A DNA stretch of 64,000 bases from Planctomycetota bacterium (lineage in GTDB: Bacteria; Planctomycetota; Planctomycetia; Pirellulales; PLA5). Made by a program: the position numbers and the translations under genes. The stretch covers positions 1 through 64,000 of the forward strand of contig QEVJ01000001.1 of the NCBI GenBank assembly GCA_003576845.1, given 5' to 3'. Each line of letters starts with the position of its first letter. The stretch's first letter is position 1. This document shows, in pieces, positions 8,256 through 19,450 of this stretch. Under the pieces are notes generated by a model. That model was not told the origin of the DNA, did not search any database, and saw only the letters and a program-made list of their open reading frames with translations.

Positions 8256-8616
8256 GACGGCACCTCGATGACGAACCGACTCGAAAAGGGAATCGGCTCC
8301 TGACAATCGGTTGATTTCGCGTAGGATGCCCGGCGTTCGCGAGCCGTCGTTCCCCTTTTCGGACCGACGCCCGTTCGCGCGAATCGAATAACCGTACGAC
8401 GAAGGACGGCGGCTCGGTGGTGCGGCCCCGCGCCGGCTATTATATTGTAGCCGAATCGCGACAGGGAGGCGCGCACGCAAAAACGTCGTTAACCCCGTTG
8501 CCCCCGTGTCCTTACTGTCGCGGCCAATGTCCACTTTCCGCCGCCCACCACCCACTCAACGCCAACGTCGACTCCAGGCGTAGTCCGCGCGAACGCCTCC
8601 CTCTCGCCGAAACCCA
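8256..8616. other. Divergent intergenic region between clpS and the MazG-like gene
   Basis: These 361 bases separate two divergent genes and must hold their promoters. The open frames crossing it have no recognisable protein sequence. No repeat, RNA gene or clear promoter was identified. Confidence 0.4.
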
Positions 8617-9000
8617 ATGCGTTACGGAGAACCGCCTTACGTGCCCACGCCACACGACGCCTCAGAGCCTGCCGATTCCGCGCCCCCCGCGGCGTCGAGC
8701 GTCCGGCTCGACGACTTCCAGCGGCTCATCCGCCGCATGTACCACGAAAAGGACGTCGCCCGCGGCATCGACGGCACCTTCATGTGGCTGATGGAAGAAG
8801 TCGGAGAACTCGCCGGGGCGCTCCGCAACGGGTCGCACGAAGATCGTCTGGGCGAGTTTGCCGATGTTCTCGCCTGGCTTTGCACCATCGCCAACGTCGC
8901 TGGAGTCGACCTGAGCGAGGCCGTCCAGCGTAAGTACGGCAGCGGCTGTCCCGGCTGCGGACAGTTTATATGCACGTGCGACGACGCGGAGAAGCCGTAA
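8617..9000 (+). CDS. MazG-like nucleotide pyrophosphohydrolase with a cysteine-rich tail
   Basis: The 127-residue protein carries the MazG metal-binding signature: EEVGELAGAL at about residues 60-69 gives ExxE, and EFADVLAW near 80 gives ExxD. The all-alpha house-cleaning fold (FQRLIRRMYHEKDVARG, WLMEEV) is complete for a single domain. The family hydrolyses nucleoside triphosphates or similar nucleotides to monophosphates and pyrophosphate. The C-terminus, GCPGCGQFICTC, looks like a small metal site. Start is ATG 8617; GTG 8641 is an alternative eleven bases after GGAG. The stop codon overlaps the next gene's start as TAATG, implying translational coupling. Confidence 0.85.
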   Translation: MRYGEPPYVPTPHDASEPADSAPPAASSVRLDDFQRLIRRMYHEKDVARGIDGTFMWLMEEVGELAGALRNGSHEDRLGEFADVLAWLCTIANVAGVDLSEAVQRKYGSGCPGCGQFICTCDDAEKP

Positions 9001-11273
9001 TGAACGGCGGCGACGGCGCTCCCCGACTGCGAACGTTCCGCGCTGTCGCGCTGCTCGTCGGTTGGGTCGTCGCGTTTCTGCTAACCAACGCCGTCCGCGC
9101 CGCACCCACGATCGACGCGGTGGCCATCGGCATCGCCGGCGCCTATCGCCCCGATCGCTGGTGCCCCGCAGAGATTCGCCTCGCTCACATCGAGGCCGAC
9201 GGCGATTACCGCCTCGACATCGATGCCCTCGACGCCGCGGGCCGCCGCATCCGCTACTCCGCCACGCACCGCCTGAGCGCCATCGCCGAGAATCGCGTAA
9301 CGCAATTCATCCAGCTCGGCCGCGCGAATGAACCGCTCATCGTCGCGCTCCACGATGCGAACGGTCGCCTCATCGCCGAACGCCGGTCGGAACCCGGCCA
9401 ATTCGCTCGTCCACTCGCCGAGGAAGAATCGCTGACCGTCGTGATCGGCCGATTGACCGGCCTCGACGGCGTCGACGCATTATCGGCACAACCGTCGCGC
9501 AAGCGGCGTTACCAACGAATCGCAAGCATCGCCCAGTTACCCTCGGCCGATCGTTTGGCGCTCCTCGATCGCAGTCTCGCGCTCGACGCGGCGACGACGA
9601 TCGTGTGGATGGTCGGCCAATCGCCTGCGGCGAACGCGAGCGCCGATGCCAACCGATTGTGGCTGCTCGACGATTGGGTTCGCGCCGGCGGCCGACTCAT
9701 CGTCAGCCTCGGCCCCCACGCCGCGCAGGAGCTCGGCGAATCGGCGATTCTGCCGGGCTTGAACCTCGGATCGCTCGGCGAACGCGCCGAGCTCCTTCGC
9801 ACGTCGCCGCTCGAGTCGTTCGTCGGACACGAAGCGGACGCCTCGACCGCTCGGCCCAGCGCCGAGAGCGACGAGCGCTCGTTTCGCCTGCAAATCGCCC
9901 GCCTCAACCCCGTCGAGGGAAAAATCGTCGCAGCGGTCAACGAGACGGGCGACCGCCTTCCGCTTATCGTGCACGTGCCGCACGGCTTTGGCGAGGTCGT
10001 GGTCGTCGCCTTCGACCTGAGCGCCCCGGCGCTCGTCTCCTGGCCGGGCCACACCCGCCTGCTCGCCAAAACGCTCGCGATCGTCGAAAGCGATGCCCCG
10101 CGCGACGTCGCCGAACGACCCACAAGCCGCGCCTGGGCCGGCAAGGCGTATTCCTCGCTGTCCGAACAGTTGGCCGACGCGCTCGATCAGTTCCCCGGCG
10201 CGTCGCCCGAACGATTCTGGTATTTGACCGCCGCCGCGATCGCCTACATCCTCGTCATCGGCCCGCTCGACTGGTATCTCGTGCGCCGCCGGCCCGAATG
10301 GACTTGGGCGACGTTCCTCGCCTCCGTCTGTCTCGCCGCGGCCGGCGCCTACGCGATCGTTCACGCCACGAAGACCGACGACGTGCTCGTCAATCAACTC
10401 CGCTTCGTCGACGTCGATTTTACCGCCCAGGCAGCGGCCCGCGTGCGCACCGTGGCCTGGTCGAGCGTGTACCAGCCGTCGGCAGGCATTTACGAAGTGG
10501 CGACGCAATCGCCCCCGGCATGGCCGCCGCGAACGGAACCAACCGACGCAGCCCCATCCGAAGGCGCGCCCAACGCGCCGCGGTTGTCGCTTTGGGCCGG
10601 GCCATCTGGGCAAAGCGATCATCTCGGCCCGCTCGCCGGCCGCTTCGACACGCGCGAACCCGCGGCGATCTACGACATGGGTCGCGGCCGCATCGCCCGG
10701 CTCGTGTCCCCCGCCTGGTCGAGTCGGCTGTTCTTTTCTCGGTCTCTCGCGGACACGCAAGCGCCCGAAGTCGCCACGCTCGAAGCCGATGCGTTCGGCC
10801 GGGTCGTCGGCTCCGTCCGCAACCCGCTCGACGAGCCGCTCGAACGGTCGGTGCTGTTCTACGGCGCCTACGCCCTCGCGCTTGGCACGCTTGAACCCGG
10901 CAGGACGGTTTCGGTCGACGGCCGCGGCGACTGGCGTTCGGCCGAATCCTATCTGACGCGGCAATCGCTCGCCCAGGACCGCGAAACCGCCGAAAAATAC
11001 GACGCGACCGCCGTCGACCTGGGCCGCATTGGCGAGGTCGTCGGTTTCTACGAAGCGGCTCACGGCGCAAGCTACACGGGACTCGCCAACCGCGACATCG
11101 CCGAGGTCGACTTGAGCCGACAGATCCGCCTCGGTCGTGCGATCCTCGTGGGACAATCTTCGACCGGCGCGAACGTCGGCATCACCCCGGGTCCGCGGGC
11201 GACGCCCCATCGCCAGACCACCTGGTGGCGATTTCTCCTCAAGCCCACCACAACGCTCCCGTCCGGCCAGTGA
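9000..11273 (+). CDS. Large membrane protein with a glutamine-amidotransferase-like domain, function unknown
   Basis: The ATG at 9000 overlaps the upstream stop codon, and the product is 757 residues. It opens with a signal or anchor segment (FRAVALLVGWVVAFLLTNAV). The external part includes a Rossmann-like stretch (TTIVWMVGQ, then LLDDWVRAGGRLIVSLGP, about residues 200-240) like that of exported class I amidotransferase-fold domains. Two membrane helices follow at about 405-456, around the motif VIGPLDWYLVRRRPEW, which recurs in planctomycete and actinobacterial membrane proteins found near BatA/MoxR-type clusters. The rest is strand-rich. No catalytic triad is evident. Function unknown; probably exposed outside the cytoplasmic membrane. 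Confidence 0.8.
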   Translation: MNGGDGAPRLRTFRAVALLVGWVVAFLLTNAVRAAPTIDAVAIGIAGAYRPDRWCPAEIRLAHIEADGDYRLDIDALDAAGRRIRYSATHRLSAIAENRVTQFIQLGRANEPLIVALHDANGRLIAERRSEPGQFARPLAEEESLTVVIGRLTGLDGVDALSAQPSRKRRYQRIASIAQLPSADRLALLDRSLALDAATTIVWMVGQSPAANASADANRLWLLDDWVRAGGRLIVSLGPHAAQELGESAILPGLNLGSLGERAELLRTSPLESFVGHEADASTARPSAESDERSFRLQIARLNPVEGKIVAAVNETGDRLPLIVHVPHGFGEVVVVAFDLSAPALVSWPGHTRLLAKTLAIVESDAPRDVAERPTSRAWAGKAYSSLSEQLADALDQFPGASPERFWYLTAAAIAYILVIGPLDWYLVRRRPEWTWATFLASVCLAAAGAYAIVHATKTDDVLVNQLRFVDVDFTAQAAARVRTVAWSSVYQPSAGIYEVATQSPPAWPPRTEPTDAAPSEGAPNAPRLSLWAGPSGQSDHLGPLAGRFDTREPAAIYDMGRGRIARLVSPAWSSRLFFSRSLADTQAPEVATLEADAFGRVVGSVRNPLDEPLERSVLFYGAYALALGTLEPGRTVSVDGRGDWRSAESYLTRQSLAQDRETAEKYDATAVDLGRIGEVVGFYEAAHGASYTGLANRDIAEVDLSRQIRLGRAILVGQSSTGANVGITPGPRATPHRQTTWWRFLLKPTTTLPSGQ

Positions 11274-11385
11274 TTTGCACGTCGTTCGCTCGCTCGTGCG
11301 GCGCCGCGGTTGCCCGCGTTAACGCCGCCGCGGCGTTCGCGGTTGGATGCGTGACGCCGCAACGTGCTCGATAATCGATCGAATC

Positions 11386-12318
11386 ATGCCCCTGGCCGCG
11401 AATCATCCACGTTCGCTCAACCTTTTCGCCTTCGCACGCGCGGCGCTTGCCGCGGCGCCGTTGGCGGTCGCTCCGGCGTGTGTGCTCGCGCTCGGAAGCC
11501 GCTGGGCCGATTGGCAACGCATGGTCGCCGTGGCGGTCGCCGTGTTCGCGGCAGCCAAATGGCTTTCGTTCGCCGAGTTCTTGGAACAAGGTCCGGCCGG
11601 CGGCAAACTCGCTACGCCGAAGATCGCACTTCGCATCGCCGGCTACTTCGTCCTTTGGCCCGGCATGGACCCACGGCCATTCTTCGCGAACTCGACCGCC
11701 GCGGCCCGCCCGCGTACTCGCGAGTGGTTCCTCGCCTGGGGAATAACGCTCTTGGGCCTGCTCGTCCTCGCCGCTGCTGCCCGCCTTGCGACCGCCGATC
11801 CGTTCCTCGCCGGTTGGCTCGGCATCGCCGGTTTTCTGCTCGCCCTGCACTTCGGTTGGTTCCACCTCCTGTCGCTCGGCTGGCGACGCGCCGGCATAGC
11901 CGCCGTACCGATCATGAACGCGCCCTTCGTCGCCGCGTCGCTCGCCGACTTCTGGGGCCGCCGCTGGAATCTCGCCTTCCGTGATCTCGCTCACCGTTTC
12001 GTTTTTCGCCCAACCGTCGCCGCGTTCGGTCCCGCCGTCGCCACGCTACTCGTCTTCCTGACGTCGGGCCTGGCTCACGACGCGGTCGTTTCGCTCCCCG
12101 TCCGCGGCGGCTACGGCGGCCCAACTGCGTATTTCCTCATCCAAGGGCTGGCCATGCTCTTCGAGCGGACTGTGCTCGCGCGGCGAATCGGAATCGGCCG
12201 CGGCCGACTCGGTTGGGCCTACACGCAACTCGTCGTGTTCGCACCCGCGGCCCTGTTGTTTCACCGGCCGTTCGTCGAAAGGGCGATGGCGCCGCTCCTC
12301 GTCGTATTGCCGTTCTGA
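11386..12318 (+). CDS. Wax-synthase-like MBOAT acyltransferase
   Basis: A polytopic membrane protein of 310 residues with about seven or eight hydrophobic helices. The segment SLADFWGRRWNLAFRDLAHR (about residues 185-204) is the FWxRRWN signature of the MBOAT_2/wax synthase family. SGLAHDAVVSLP, about 35 residues later, supplies the conserved membrane histidine (usually SGLxHE). These enzymes transfer an acyl chain from acyl-CoA to an alcohol, giving wax esters in plants and some bacteria. The acceptor here is unknown. ATG 11386 is preferred; ATG 11347 would add 13 polar residues. The next gene begins 14 bases downstream and is probably cotranscribed. Confidence 0.8.
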   Translation: MPLAANHPRSLNLFAFARAALAAAPLAVAPACVLALGSRWADWQRMVAVAVAVFAAAKWLSFAEFLEQGPAGGKLATPKIALRIAGYFVLWPGMDPRPFFANSTAAARPRTREWFLAWGITLLGLLVLAAAARLATADPFLAGWLGIAGFLLALHFGWFHLLSLGWRRAGIAAVPIMNAPFVAASLADFWGRRWNLAFRDLAHRFVFRPTVAAFGPAVATLLVFLTSGLAHDAVVSLPVRGGYGGPTAYFLIQGLAMLFERTVLARRIGIGRGRLGWAYTQLVVFAPAALLFHRPFVERAMAPLLVVLPF

Positions 12319-12331
12319 TGCGAGATCGAAA

Positions 12332-12754
12332 ATGCAACTCGAACACCTGATCTTCATCGGCGGCATCCTCCACTTCGGCATCCTCTTCGCCAGCGCCCTC
12401 ACGCCCAACGTCCTCGACTGGCGCCGAGAGCTAACCAAACTCGATCCGCTCTCCCGGCAGCTCGTCTGGGTCCACGGCGCGTTCATCGTCCTGGTAATCG
12501 TGGCGTTCGGCGCTCTCTCGGTTGCCTATGCCCCGGAACTCGCCGGCGGCGCCGCGCTCGCCCGCGCCGTGTGCGCGTTCATCGCCCTCTTCTGGGCCGC
12601 GCGGCTCGGCGTGCAGTTCTTCGTGTTCGACGCCCGGCCCAAACTCACCACGCCGCTCTTGCGCATCGGCTATCGCGCCCTGACGTTCGTCTTCGCCTAC
12701 CTCGCGGTCGTGTTCGCGATGGCGGCCGCAACTTCCTGTCGGACACCGCCTTAG
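12332..12754 (+). CDS. Small four-helix membrane protein, unknown
   Basis: The 140-residue protein has four hydrophobic helices (about residues 5-24, 46-66, 75-97 and 115-132) joined by short charged loops, including LDWRREL and VFDARPKL. I do not recognise a family with certainty; there are no catalytic motifs. It follows the acyltransferase by 14 bases, so it may be a partner in lipid metabolism, but that is only inferred from spacing. Confidence 0.7.
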   Translation: MQLEHLIFIGGILHFGILFASALTPNVLDWRRELTKLDPLSRQLVWVHGAFIVLVIVAFGALSVAYAPELAGGAALARAVCAFIALFWAARLGVQFFVFDARPKLTTPLLRIGYRALTFVFAYLAVVFAMAAATSCRTPP

Positions 12755-12800
12755 CGCGTTGCGGTAGAAGTGTGCTCCGCGCCGCCCTACAATGCGCGGC

Positions 12801-14051
12801 ATGAATCCCCAGTTCAGCCAATTCGCCGCCAGCGTCACGACCGAAATCGCGTTCGATGTGCTCGTCGCCGCCCGCCGCCTCAAAGCCGCCGGCAAGGACG
12901 TCGTCGAGCTTGAAATCGGCGACAGTCCCTTTCCCACCGCCACGCACGCCGCCGAAGCCGGCATTCAAGCCATCCGCGACGGCCACTGCCGCTACGGTCC
13001 TTCCGCCGGCCTATCCGAATTCCGCGCCGCCGCCGCCGAATACGTGAACGAGCACTACGGCCTATCTGTCTCCGCCGAACACGTCGTCGCCGGTCCGGGC
13101 GGAAAGACGTTCGAGACCCTCTTCTGCGAAGCGTTCTTGAACCCCGGCGATGCCGCGCTCGTGTTCAGCCCGCACTTTCCGACCTACGGCCCGAACTTCG
13201 CCCGCCGCGGCGCGCGCATGGTCCTCTCCCCGTTGCGCCAAGAACGCGAATTCCGCCCCAACCTCGACGACGTGCGCTCGTTCCTCGACCGCGAGCGCGG
13301 CGCGAAGGCCATCTTCCTCAACAGCCCGCACAACCCGACCGGCGGCGTCGCCACGCACGACGACCTTCGCGAATTGGCAAATCTCGTCCGCGGCCGCGAT
13401 GTCGCCGTGTTCAGCGACGAGCCGTACGACCAGATGGTCTGGAATGGCCGGCATCGTTCGCTCCTCGCCGAGCCGGGCATGATCGACCACTGCGTCGCCG
13501 CGTACACGTTCTCCAAATCGTTCAGCATGAGCGGCTGGCGGCTCGGCTTCTCGGTGAGCAGCCCCCGGATCGCCGAACGCCTTTCCGTGCTCACCAACAC
13601 GATGCTCTCCTGCGTCCCGCCGTTCGCCCAGCACGCGGGCATCGCGGCCCTCAAGCACGACCGCGCGGAACGCGACGAACGCATGGCCACGTTTCGCCGT
13701 AAGGTGGAACTGCTCGTCGACGGCCTAAAGCACATCGACGGCGTCGAATGCCTGATGCCCGCCGGCACGTTTTACGTCTTTCCCGATGTGTCGGCCGTCT
13801 GCAACCGCCTCGGCATCACGTCGCACGGCCTCGCCCTCTACCTGCTCGAAGCGGCCGACGAAAAGTTCGGCGTCGCCTGCCTCGGCGGCGAGTGCTTCGG
13901 CGAAGCCGGCCACGGGTTCTTACGCTTCAGTTGCGCCGAACCCGACGACCGCATCCAACAAGCCGTCGAGTTCCTGCCAATTGCCTTCGCCCGCGAAGAC
14001 CGCGTAAAGGAATTCCTTGCCGATCGCCCGAAATTGCGACGCAGCGGATGA
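12801..14051 (+). CDS. Class I/II pyridoxal-phosphate aminotransferase
   Basis: A 416-residue fold-type I aminotransferase of the aspartate-aminotransferase group. Visible signatures are the N-terminal ELEIGDSPFPT, GPGGKTFETLF near residue 95, and LNSPHNPTGG near 173. The PLP-contacting SDEPYDQMVW is near 205, the Schiff-base lysine is in TFSKSFSMSGWRLGF near 239, and the C-terminal FLRFSCAEP contains the substrate-carboxylate arginine. The amino acid substrate cannot be fixed; aspartate, aromatic or branched amino donors are all possible. The start may be 12801 or the in-frame ATG at 12792, nine bases earlier. Confidence 0.9.
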   Translation: MNPQFSQFAASVTTEIAFDVLVAARRLKAAGKDVVELEIGDSPFPTATHAAEAGIQAIRDGHCRYGPSAGLSEFRAAAAEYVNEHYGLSVSAEHVVAGPGGKTFETLFCEAFLNPGDAALVFSPHFPTYGPNFARRGARMVLSPLRQEREFRPNLDDVRSFLDRERGAKAIFLNSPHNPTGGVATHDDLRELANLVRGRDVAVFSDEPYDQMVWNGRHRSLLAEPGMIDHCVAAYTFSKSFSMSGWRLGFSVSSPRIAERLSVLTNTMLSCVPPFAQHAGIAALKHDRAERDERMATFRRKVELLVDGLKHIDGVECLMPAGTFYVFPDVSAVCNRLGITSHGLALYLLEAADEKFGVACLGGECFGEAGHGFLRFSCAEPDDRIQQAVEFLPIAFAREDRVKEFLADRPKLRRSG

Positions 14052-14070
14052 AATCGTGTTAGATGTCTTT

Positions 14071-14124
14071 TCTGCGCCCTCTGCGAGACCCCTGCGCCCT
14101 CCGCGTTAAAAAACGAACCAACTC
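14071..14124. repeat. CTCTGCG...GTTAAAAAAC repeat, single-arm copy
   Basis: The sequence repeats a CCTCTGCG-type 8-base theme several times and ends CCGCGTTAAAAAACGAACCA. It matches the right arm of the larger inverted element at 37711-37865, including the ACCAACTC tail. It lies between convergent aminotransferase and clpC genes. Confidence 0.6.
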
Positions 14125-14143
14125 AACTTCGCCAACGAAGCGA

Positions 14144-14180
14144 AATCGGCCGCGCGCTGAGATTCAACACGCGGCCGATT
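14144..14180 (-). terminator. Putative terminator downstream of clpC
   Basis: AATCGGCCGCG (14144-14154) and CGCGGCCGATT (14170-14180) form an 11-base perfect stem with a 15-base loop, 36 bases after the clpC stop. The stretch that follows on the minus strand is only modestly T-rich, so the strength is uncertain. It may serve both convergent genes. Confidence 0.5.
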
Positions 14181-14215
14181 GATGTTAACGCGATTCACTT
14201 CGCAATCGCGGCACG

Positions 14216-16795
<2,580 letters not shown>

Positions 16796-16817
16796 TGTCT
16801 TGCTCCGGTTGATCCAA

Positions 16818-16844
16818 GTAGGACGGTCTTGAAGTCCGTCCCAC
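16818..16844. repeat. GTAGGACGG palindrome, copy A
   Basis: GTAGGACGG and CCGTCCCAC pair with one mismatch around TCTTGAAGT, which is itself partly palindromic. A relative sits at 30192-30219. It lies in the 57-base gap just before the clpC start, where it could fold in the clpC leader. Confidence 0.6.
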
Positions 16845-16852
16845 TCATTTCG

Positions 16853-17500
16853 CTAGGCTGCTTGGTTGATCTCTGCTGGTTTATCCGATTTCGCCTCTTG
16901 CGGCTGACTATCCGATGCTGCCGTTTCCGGCTTTTTCAACCGAGCCAACTCGCGCTCGATCTCCAAACTCCATGGACGGCTCGCCTCCAATCGGCTTGCC
17001 CGCTCCAATTCCGCCTTCGCTTCCGTCGTTCGGCCCGTCCTCCTCCACACCGACGCGAGCATCAAACTGGCAGGAATGTCGCGCCCGTTTCGATCGAGCA
17101 GTTTTCGTGCCAGTCGCTCGGCCGCGACGAAGTTCCGCTTCAAGTATTCGTTTACCGCGGCAGGATACAAGTCCTCCTCCGCCGCCGGCCTGGAATCTCC
17201 GCCATTTTGCCCTTCGCCGCGGGCGAGTGAACGCCAAGACACCATGGCCGCCGCCAACCATACGCCGACCAGCACCAACCACCCGATCAGCCTCGCCGTC
17301 GTCGTTGCCAACTCGTGCCAAACGAGCGACACGGCGACGAGCGCGTTGAGCAATCCCCCGAACGCCGCGGCAACCGCCAATCCCCGCCACGATCCGTCGT
17401 ACCACAACTGCGGCAATCCGGGCCAAAAACACGCCGCCACCCGCCGCGCTTTCCACGCAGCCGCGCACCGCGTCGCCATGCTCCCAAACCACCGCCGCAC
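16853..17500 (-). CDS. Membrane protein with TPR-like C-terminus, unknown
   Basis: A 215-residue protein. Residues 30-100 contain three hydrophobic segments (GLAVAAAFGGLLNALVAVSL; LIGWLVLVGVWLAAAMVSW). The cytosolic tail has one to two TPR-like helical pairs (YLKRNFVAAERLARKLLDRN; ASLMLASVWRRTGRTTEAKA) and ends in a charged low-complexity stretch. GTG 17500 is supported by an AAGGAG site seven bases upstream. It lies just upstream of clpC on the same strand, 57 bases away, so the two may be cotranscribed. No enzyme motif is visible; a scaffold role is a guess. Confidence 0.75.
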   Translation of the reverse strand: MRRWFGSMATRCAAAWKARRVAACFWPGLPQLWYDGSWRGLAVAAAFGGLLNALVAVSLVWHELATTTARLIGWLVLVGVWLAAAMVSWRSLARGEGQNGGDSRPAAEEDLYPAAVNEYLKRNFVAAERLARKLLDRNGRDIPASLMLASVWRRTGRTTEAKAELERASRLEASRPWSLEIERELARLKKPETAASDSQPQEAKSDKPAEINQAA

Positions 17501-17548
17501 CGCTTCGCTCCTTCAACCGCGGCTCTTGCATCCGCTCCCGTAGGTCCG

Positions 17549-17620
17549 CCCGTAGGTCAGGCCAAGCGGCGTTGGTCGTAACCAAGCCGATAAGCGTCAA
17601 CCCGCGCCGGCCTGACACCA
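17549..17620. repeat. Dispersed inverted repeat, GTAGGTCAGGCC family, copy B
   Basis: It shares the first 22 bases with the copy at 5849 (CCCGTAGGTCAGGCCAAGCG and onward) and the closing block CCCGCGCCGGCCTGAC. The middle differs. A truncated start (CCCGTAGGTC) lies directly before it at about 17538. It occupies the divergent space before the Clp_N-ThiE gene. Confidence 0.6.
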
Positions 17621-17838
17621 GCGTCAACAACCCACGCGGCAACCTCCCCAAACGCGCGCAAAACCGCGCTCCGGGCACGCAGCCACGCGGAATTCTAACT
17701 CTTATTCTCCCCCCGGGCAAGGCAACCGAAACCATTGCGCCGCTTCGAGTTGCCACGACCCAACGCAACTGCGAAATTGACGTGCTAGCACCGCCCAACG
17801 AGCCGAATTTGCCGCCTGTAACGACGCGAGATGAAGAC

Positions 17839-19425
17839 ATGGATCCGCGATTCTCCCCAGAAGTCGGCAAGATCATGCAACTTGCCAACCAAGAGGCGCA
17901 CTGCCTCAACCACGAGTACATCGGCACCGAACACGTTCTGCTCGGATTGGTACGACACGCCGATAACGTCGCGGCGAAGTTCCTTCGAGACCGCGGCATC
18001 GACGTTCGAGTTATTCGTGCGGAAGTCGAGAAACTCGTCCGCAGCGGGCCCGACATGGTAACCGCCCACAAGCTGCCGATGACCCCACGCACGAAACGCG
18101 CGATCGAATTGGCTTTGGAAGAATCGGTCGCTCTCGGCCACCAAGGCGCCGGTCCTGAACATCTTCTCCTGGGCCTTCTGCGAGAGGGCGACGGCGTTGC
18201 CGCACAAGTCTTGGCGGAACTCGGCCTTGGACTTGCTGAAACGCGGAGAAAGGTAGCAGACGTGCACCCCGGAATCCGCGACGGTGCCGACAAGCCTGCT
18301 TCCGAGCCGATAATCGCGCCACCGATAACATTCTCGTTGGCCGAACTCGAAACGGCGACCGATCTAACTTCCCAGCCGTCCACCGCCATACTCCGCATCC
18401 TGGATGCGTCTTCAAACCGTGCCGCCGAAGGCCTGCGCGTGGTCGAAGACTACCTGCGGTTCGTCCTCGACGACCCGCTGCTCACCGAAGAAGCCAAGAC
18501 ACTCCGACATGATCTCGCTTCGGCCGTCGAACTTCTTGGCCGCGACCAATTGGTTGCCTCCCGCGACATCCCCGGCGACGTCGGCGTCGATATCAAGACC
18601 GAGACGGAAACGCGCCGCGAACATCCCGCCGAAGTCCTCGCCGCCAACCTTCACCGCGCCGCGCAAGCCTTGCGCAGCCTCGGCGAGTACTCGAAAATCA
18701 TCGCCCCGCAAGTCGCCCCGCGGTTCGAGGCCATCCGCTACCACGTCTATCAACTCGAAAGCACGATCGCCGCGTCGCGCGACGGCGCCGCGCGGCTTGC
18801 CGACGTGCGGCTTTATGTCCTCGCCGACGGACGCGAGTCGCCCGACGCCTTCATCGCCTTCGTCGATGCCCTGCTTGCCGCCGGCGTGCACGCCATTCAG
18901 CTTCGCGACAAAAACCTCTCCGACCGCGAGCTCCTCGACCGCGGACGCGCGCTGCGCGAACGTATCACCCGCTTCGGCGCGCGAACGCTCTTCATCCTGA
19001 ACGACCGCCCCGACCTCGCCGTGCTCTGCGACGCCGACGGCGTTCACGTCGGCCAGGAAGAGTTGACTGTCGCCGACGCCCGCAAGATCGTCGGCCCGCG
19101 AAAGCTCGTCGGCGTTTCGACCCATTCGCTGGACCAGGCCCGCCAGGCCGTGCTCGACGGGGCGAACTACATCGGCGTCGGCCCGACGTTCCCGTCCGCG
19201 ACCAAAGAATTCGCCGAATTTCCCGGCGTGGCCCTCTTGAAAGACGTCGCCGCCGCAACGCGCCTGCCCGCCTTCGCCATCGGCGGCATCACGCTCGACA
19301 ACCTCGACCGGGTCCTCGCGACAGGCATCGGCCGCGCCGCCGTCAGCGGCGCAATCGCATCCGCCGCCGATCCCGCCGAAGCGGTCCGCAAGTGGCTAGC
19401 CCGGCTGGAATCAAAAACGCCGTAG
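17839..19425 (+). CDS. thiE: Clp_N domain fused to ThiD2-ThiE thiamine phosphate synthase
   Basis: One uninterrupted frame encodes 528 residues in three parts. Residues 1-145 are a double Clp_N repeat closely similar to ClpC (IMQLANQEA, LNHEYIGTEHVLLGLV, then PEHLLLGLLREGDGVAAQVL). Residues about 185-310 match the domain, called ThiD2, that precedes ThiE in some phyla (ILRILDASSNRAAEGLRVVE; ThiD2 phosphorylates HMP-phosphate). Residues about 320-528 are a complete ThiE: HAIQLRDKNLSDREL, ILNDRPDLA, ADGVHVGQEEL, YIGVGPTFPSATK, FAIGGITLDN. ThiE joins HMP-diphosphate and thiazole phosphate to make thiamine phosphate. I checked the junction (18241-18480) codon by codon and found no stop. A weak TTG near 18337 could start a separate ThiE but has no ribosome binding site. 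ATG 17839 opens the Clp_N homology. No TPP riboswitch was seen upstream. Confidence 0.88.
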   Translation: MDPRFSPEVGKIMQLANQEAHCLNHEYIGTEHVLLGLVRHADNVAAKFLRDRGIDVRVIRAEVEKLVRSGPDMVTAHKLPMTPRTKRAIELALEESVALGHQGAGPEHLLLGLLREGDGVAAQVLAELGLGLAETRRKVADVHPGIRDGADKPASEPIIAPPITFSLAELETATDLTSQPSTAILRILDASSNRAAEGLRVVEDYLRFVLDDPLLTEEAKTLRHDLASAVELLGRDQLVASRDIPGDVGVDIKTETETRREHPAEVLAANLHRAAQALRSLGEYSKIIAPQVAPRFEAIRYHVYQLESTIAASRDGAARLADVRLYVLADGRESPDAFIAFVDALLAAGVHAIQLRDKNLSDRELLDRGRALRERITRFGARTLFILNDRPDLAVLCDADGVHVGQEELTVADARKIVGPRKLVGVSTHSLDQARQAVLDGANYIGVGPTFPSATKEFAEFPGVALLKDVAAATRLPAFAIGGITLDNLDRVLATGIGRAAVSGAIASAADPAEAVRKWLARLESKTP

Positions 19426-19450
19426 CAAAGCCTCTAAACTTCGCTACGGC
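19413..19450. terminator. Bidirectional terminator between thiE and rpoC
   Basis: GCCGTAGCAAAG (19419-19430) and CTTCGCTACGGC (19439-19450) form a 12-base stem with one mismatch and an 8-base loop. On the minus strand, the direction of rpoC, the stem is followed at once by GTTTTTGA, a good intrinsic terminator, about 80 bases after the rpoC stop. The stem overlaps the thiE stop codon, so it can also stop transcripts from the other side. Confidence 0.75.

Noticed and set aside
17621-17838. TPP riboswitch upstream of the Clp_N-ThiE gene
   Set aside because: No CUGAGA or ACCUGA-type conserved core was found in the leader.
18337-19425. Separate thiE start at a TTG codon after the Clp_N domain
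   Set aside because: There is no ribosome binding site and no stop upstream in the frame, so a continuous fusion is the simpler reading; it remains the main alternative.
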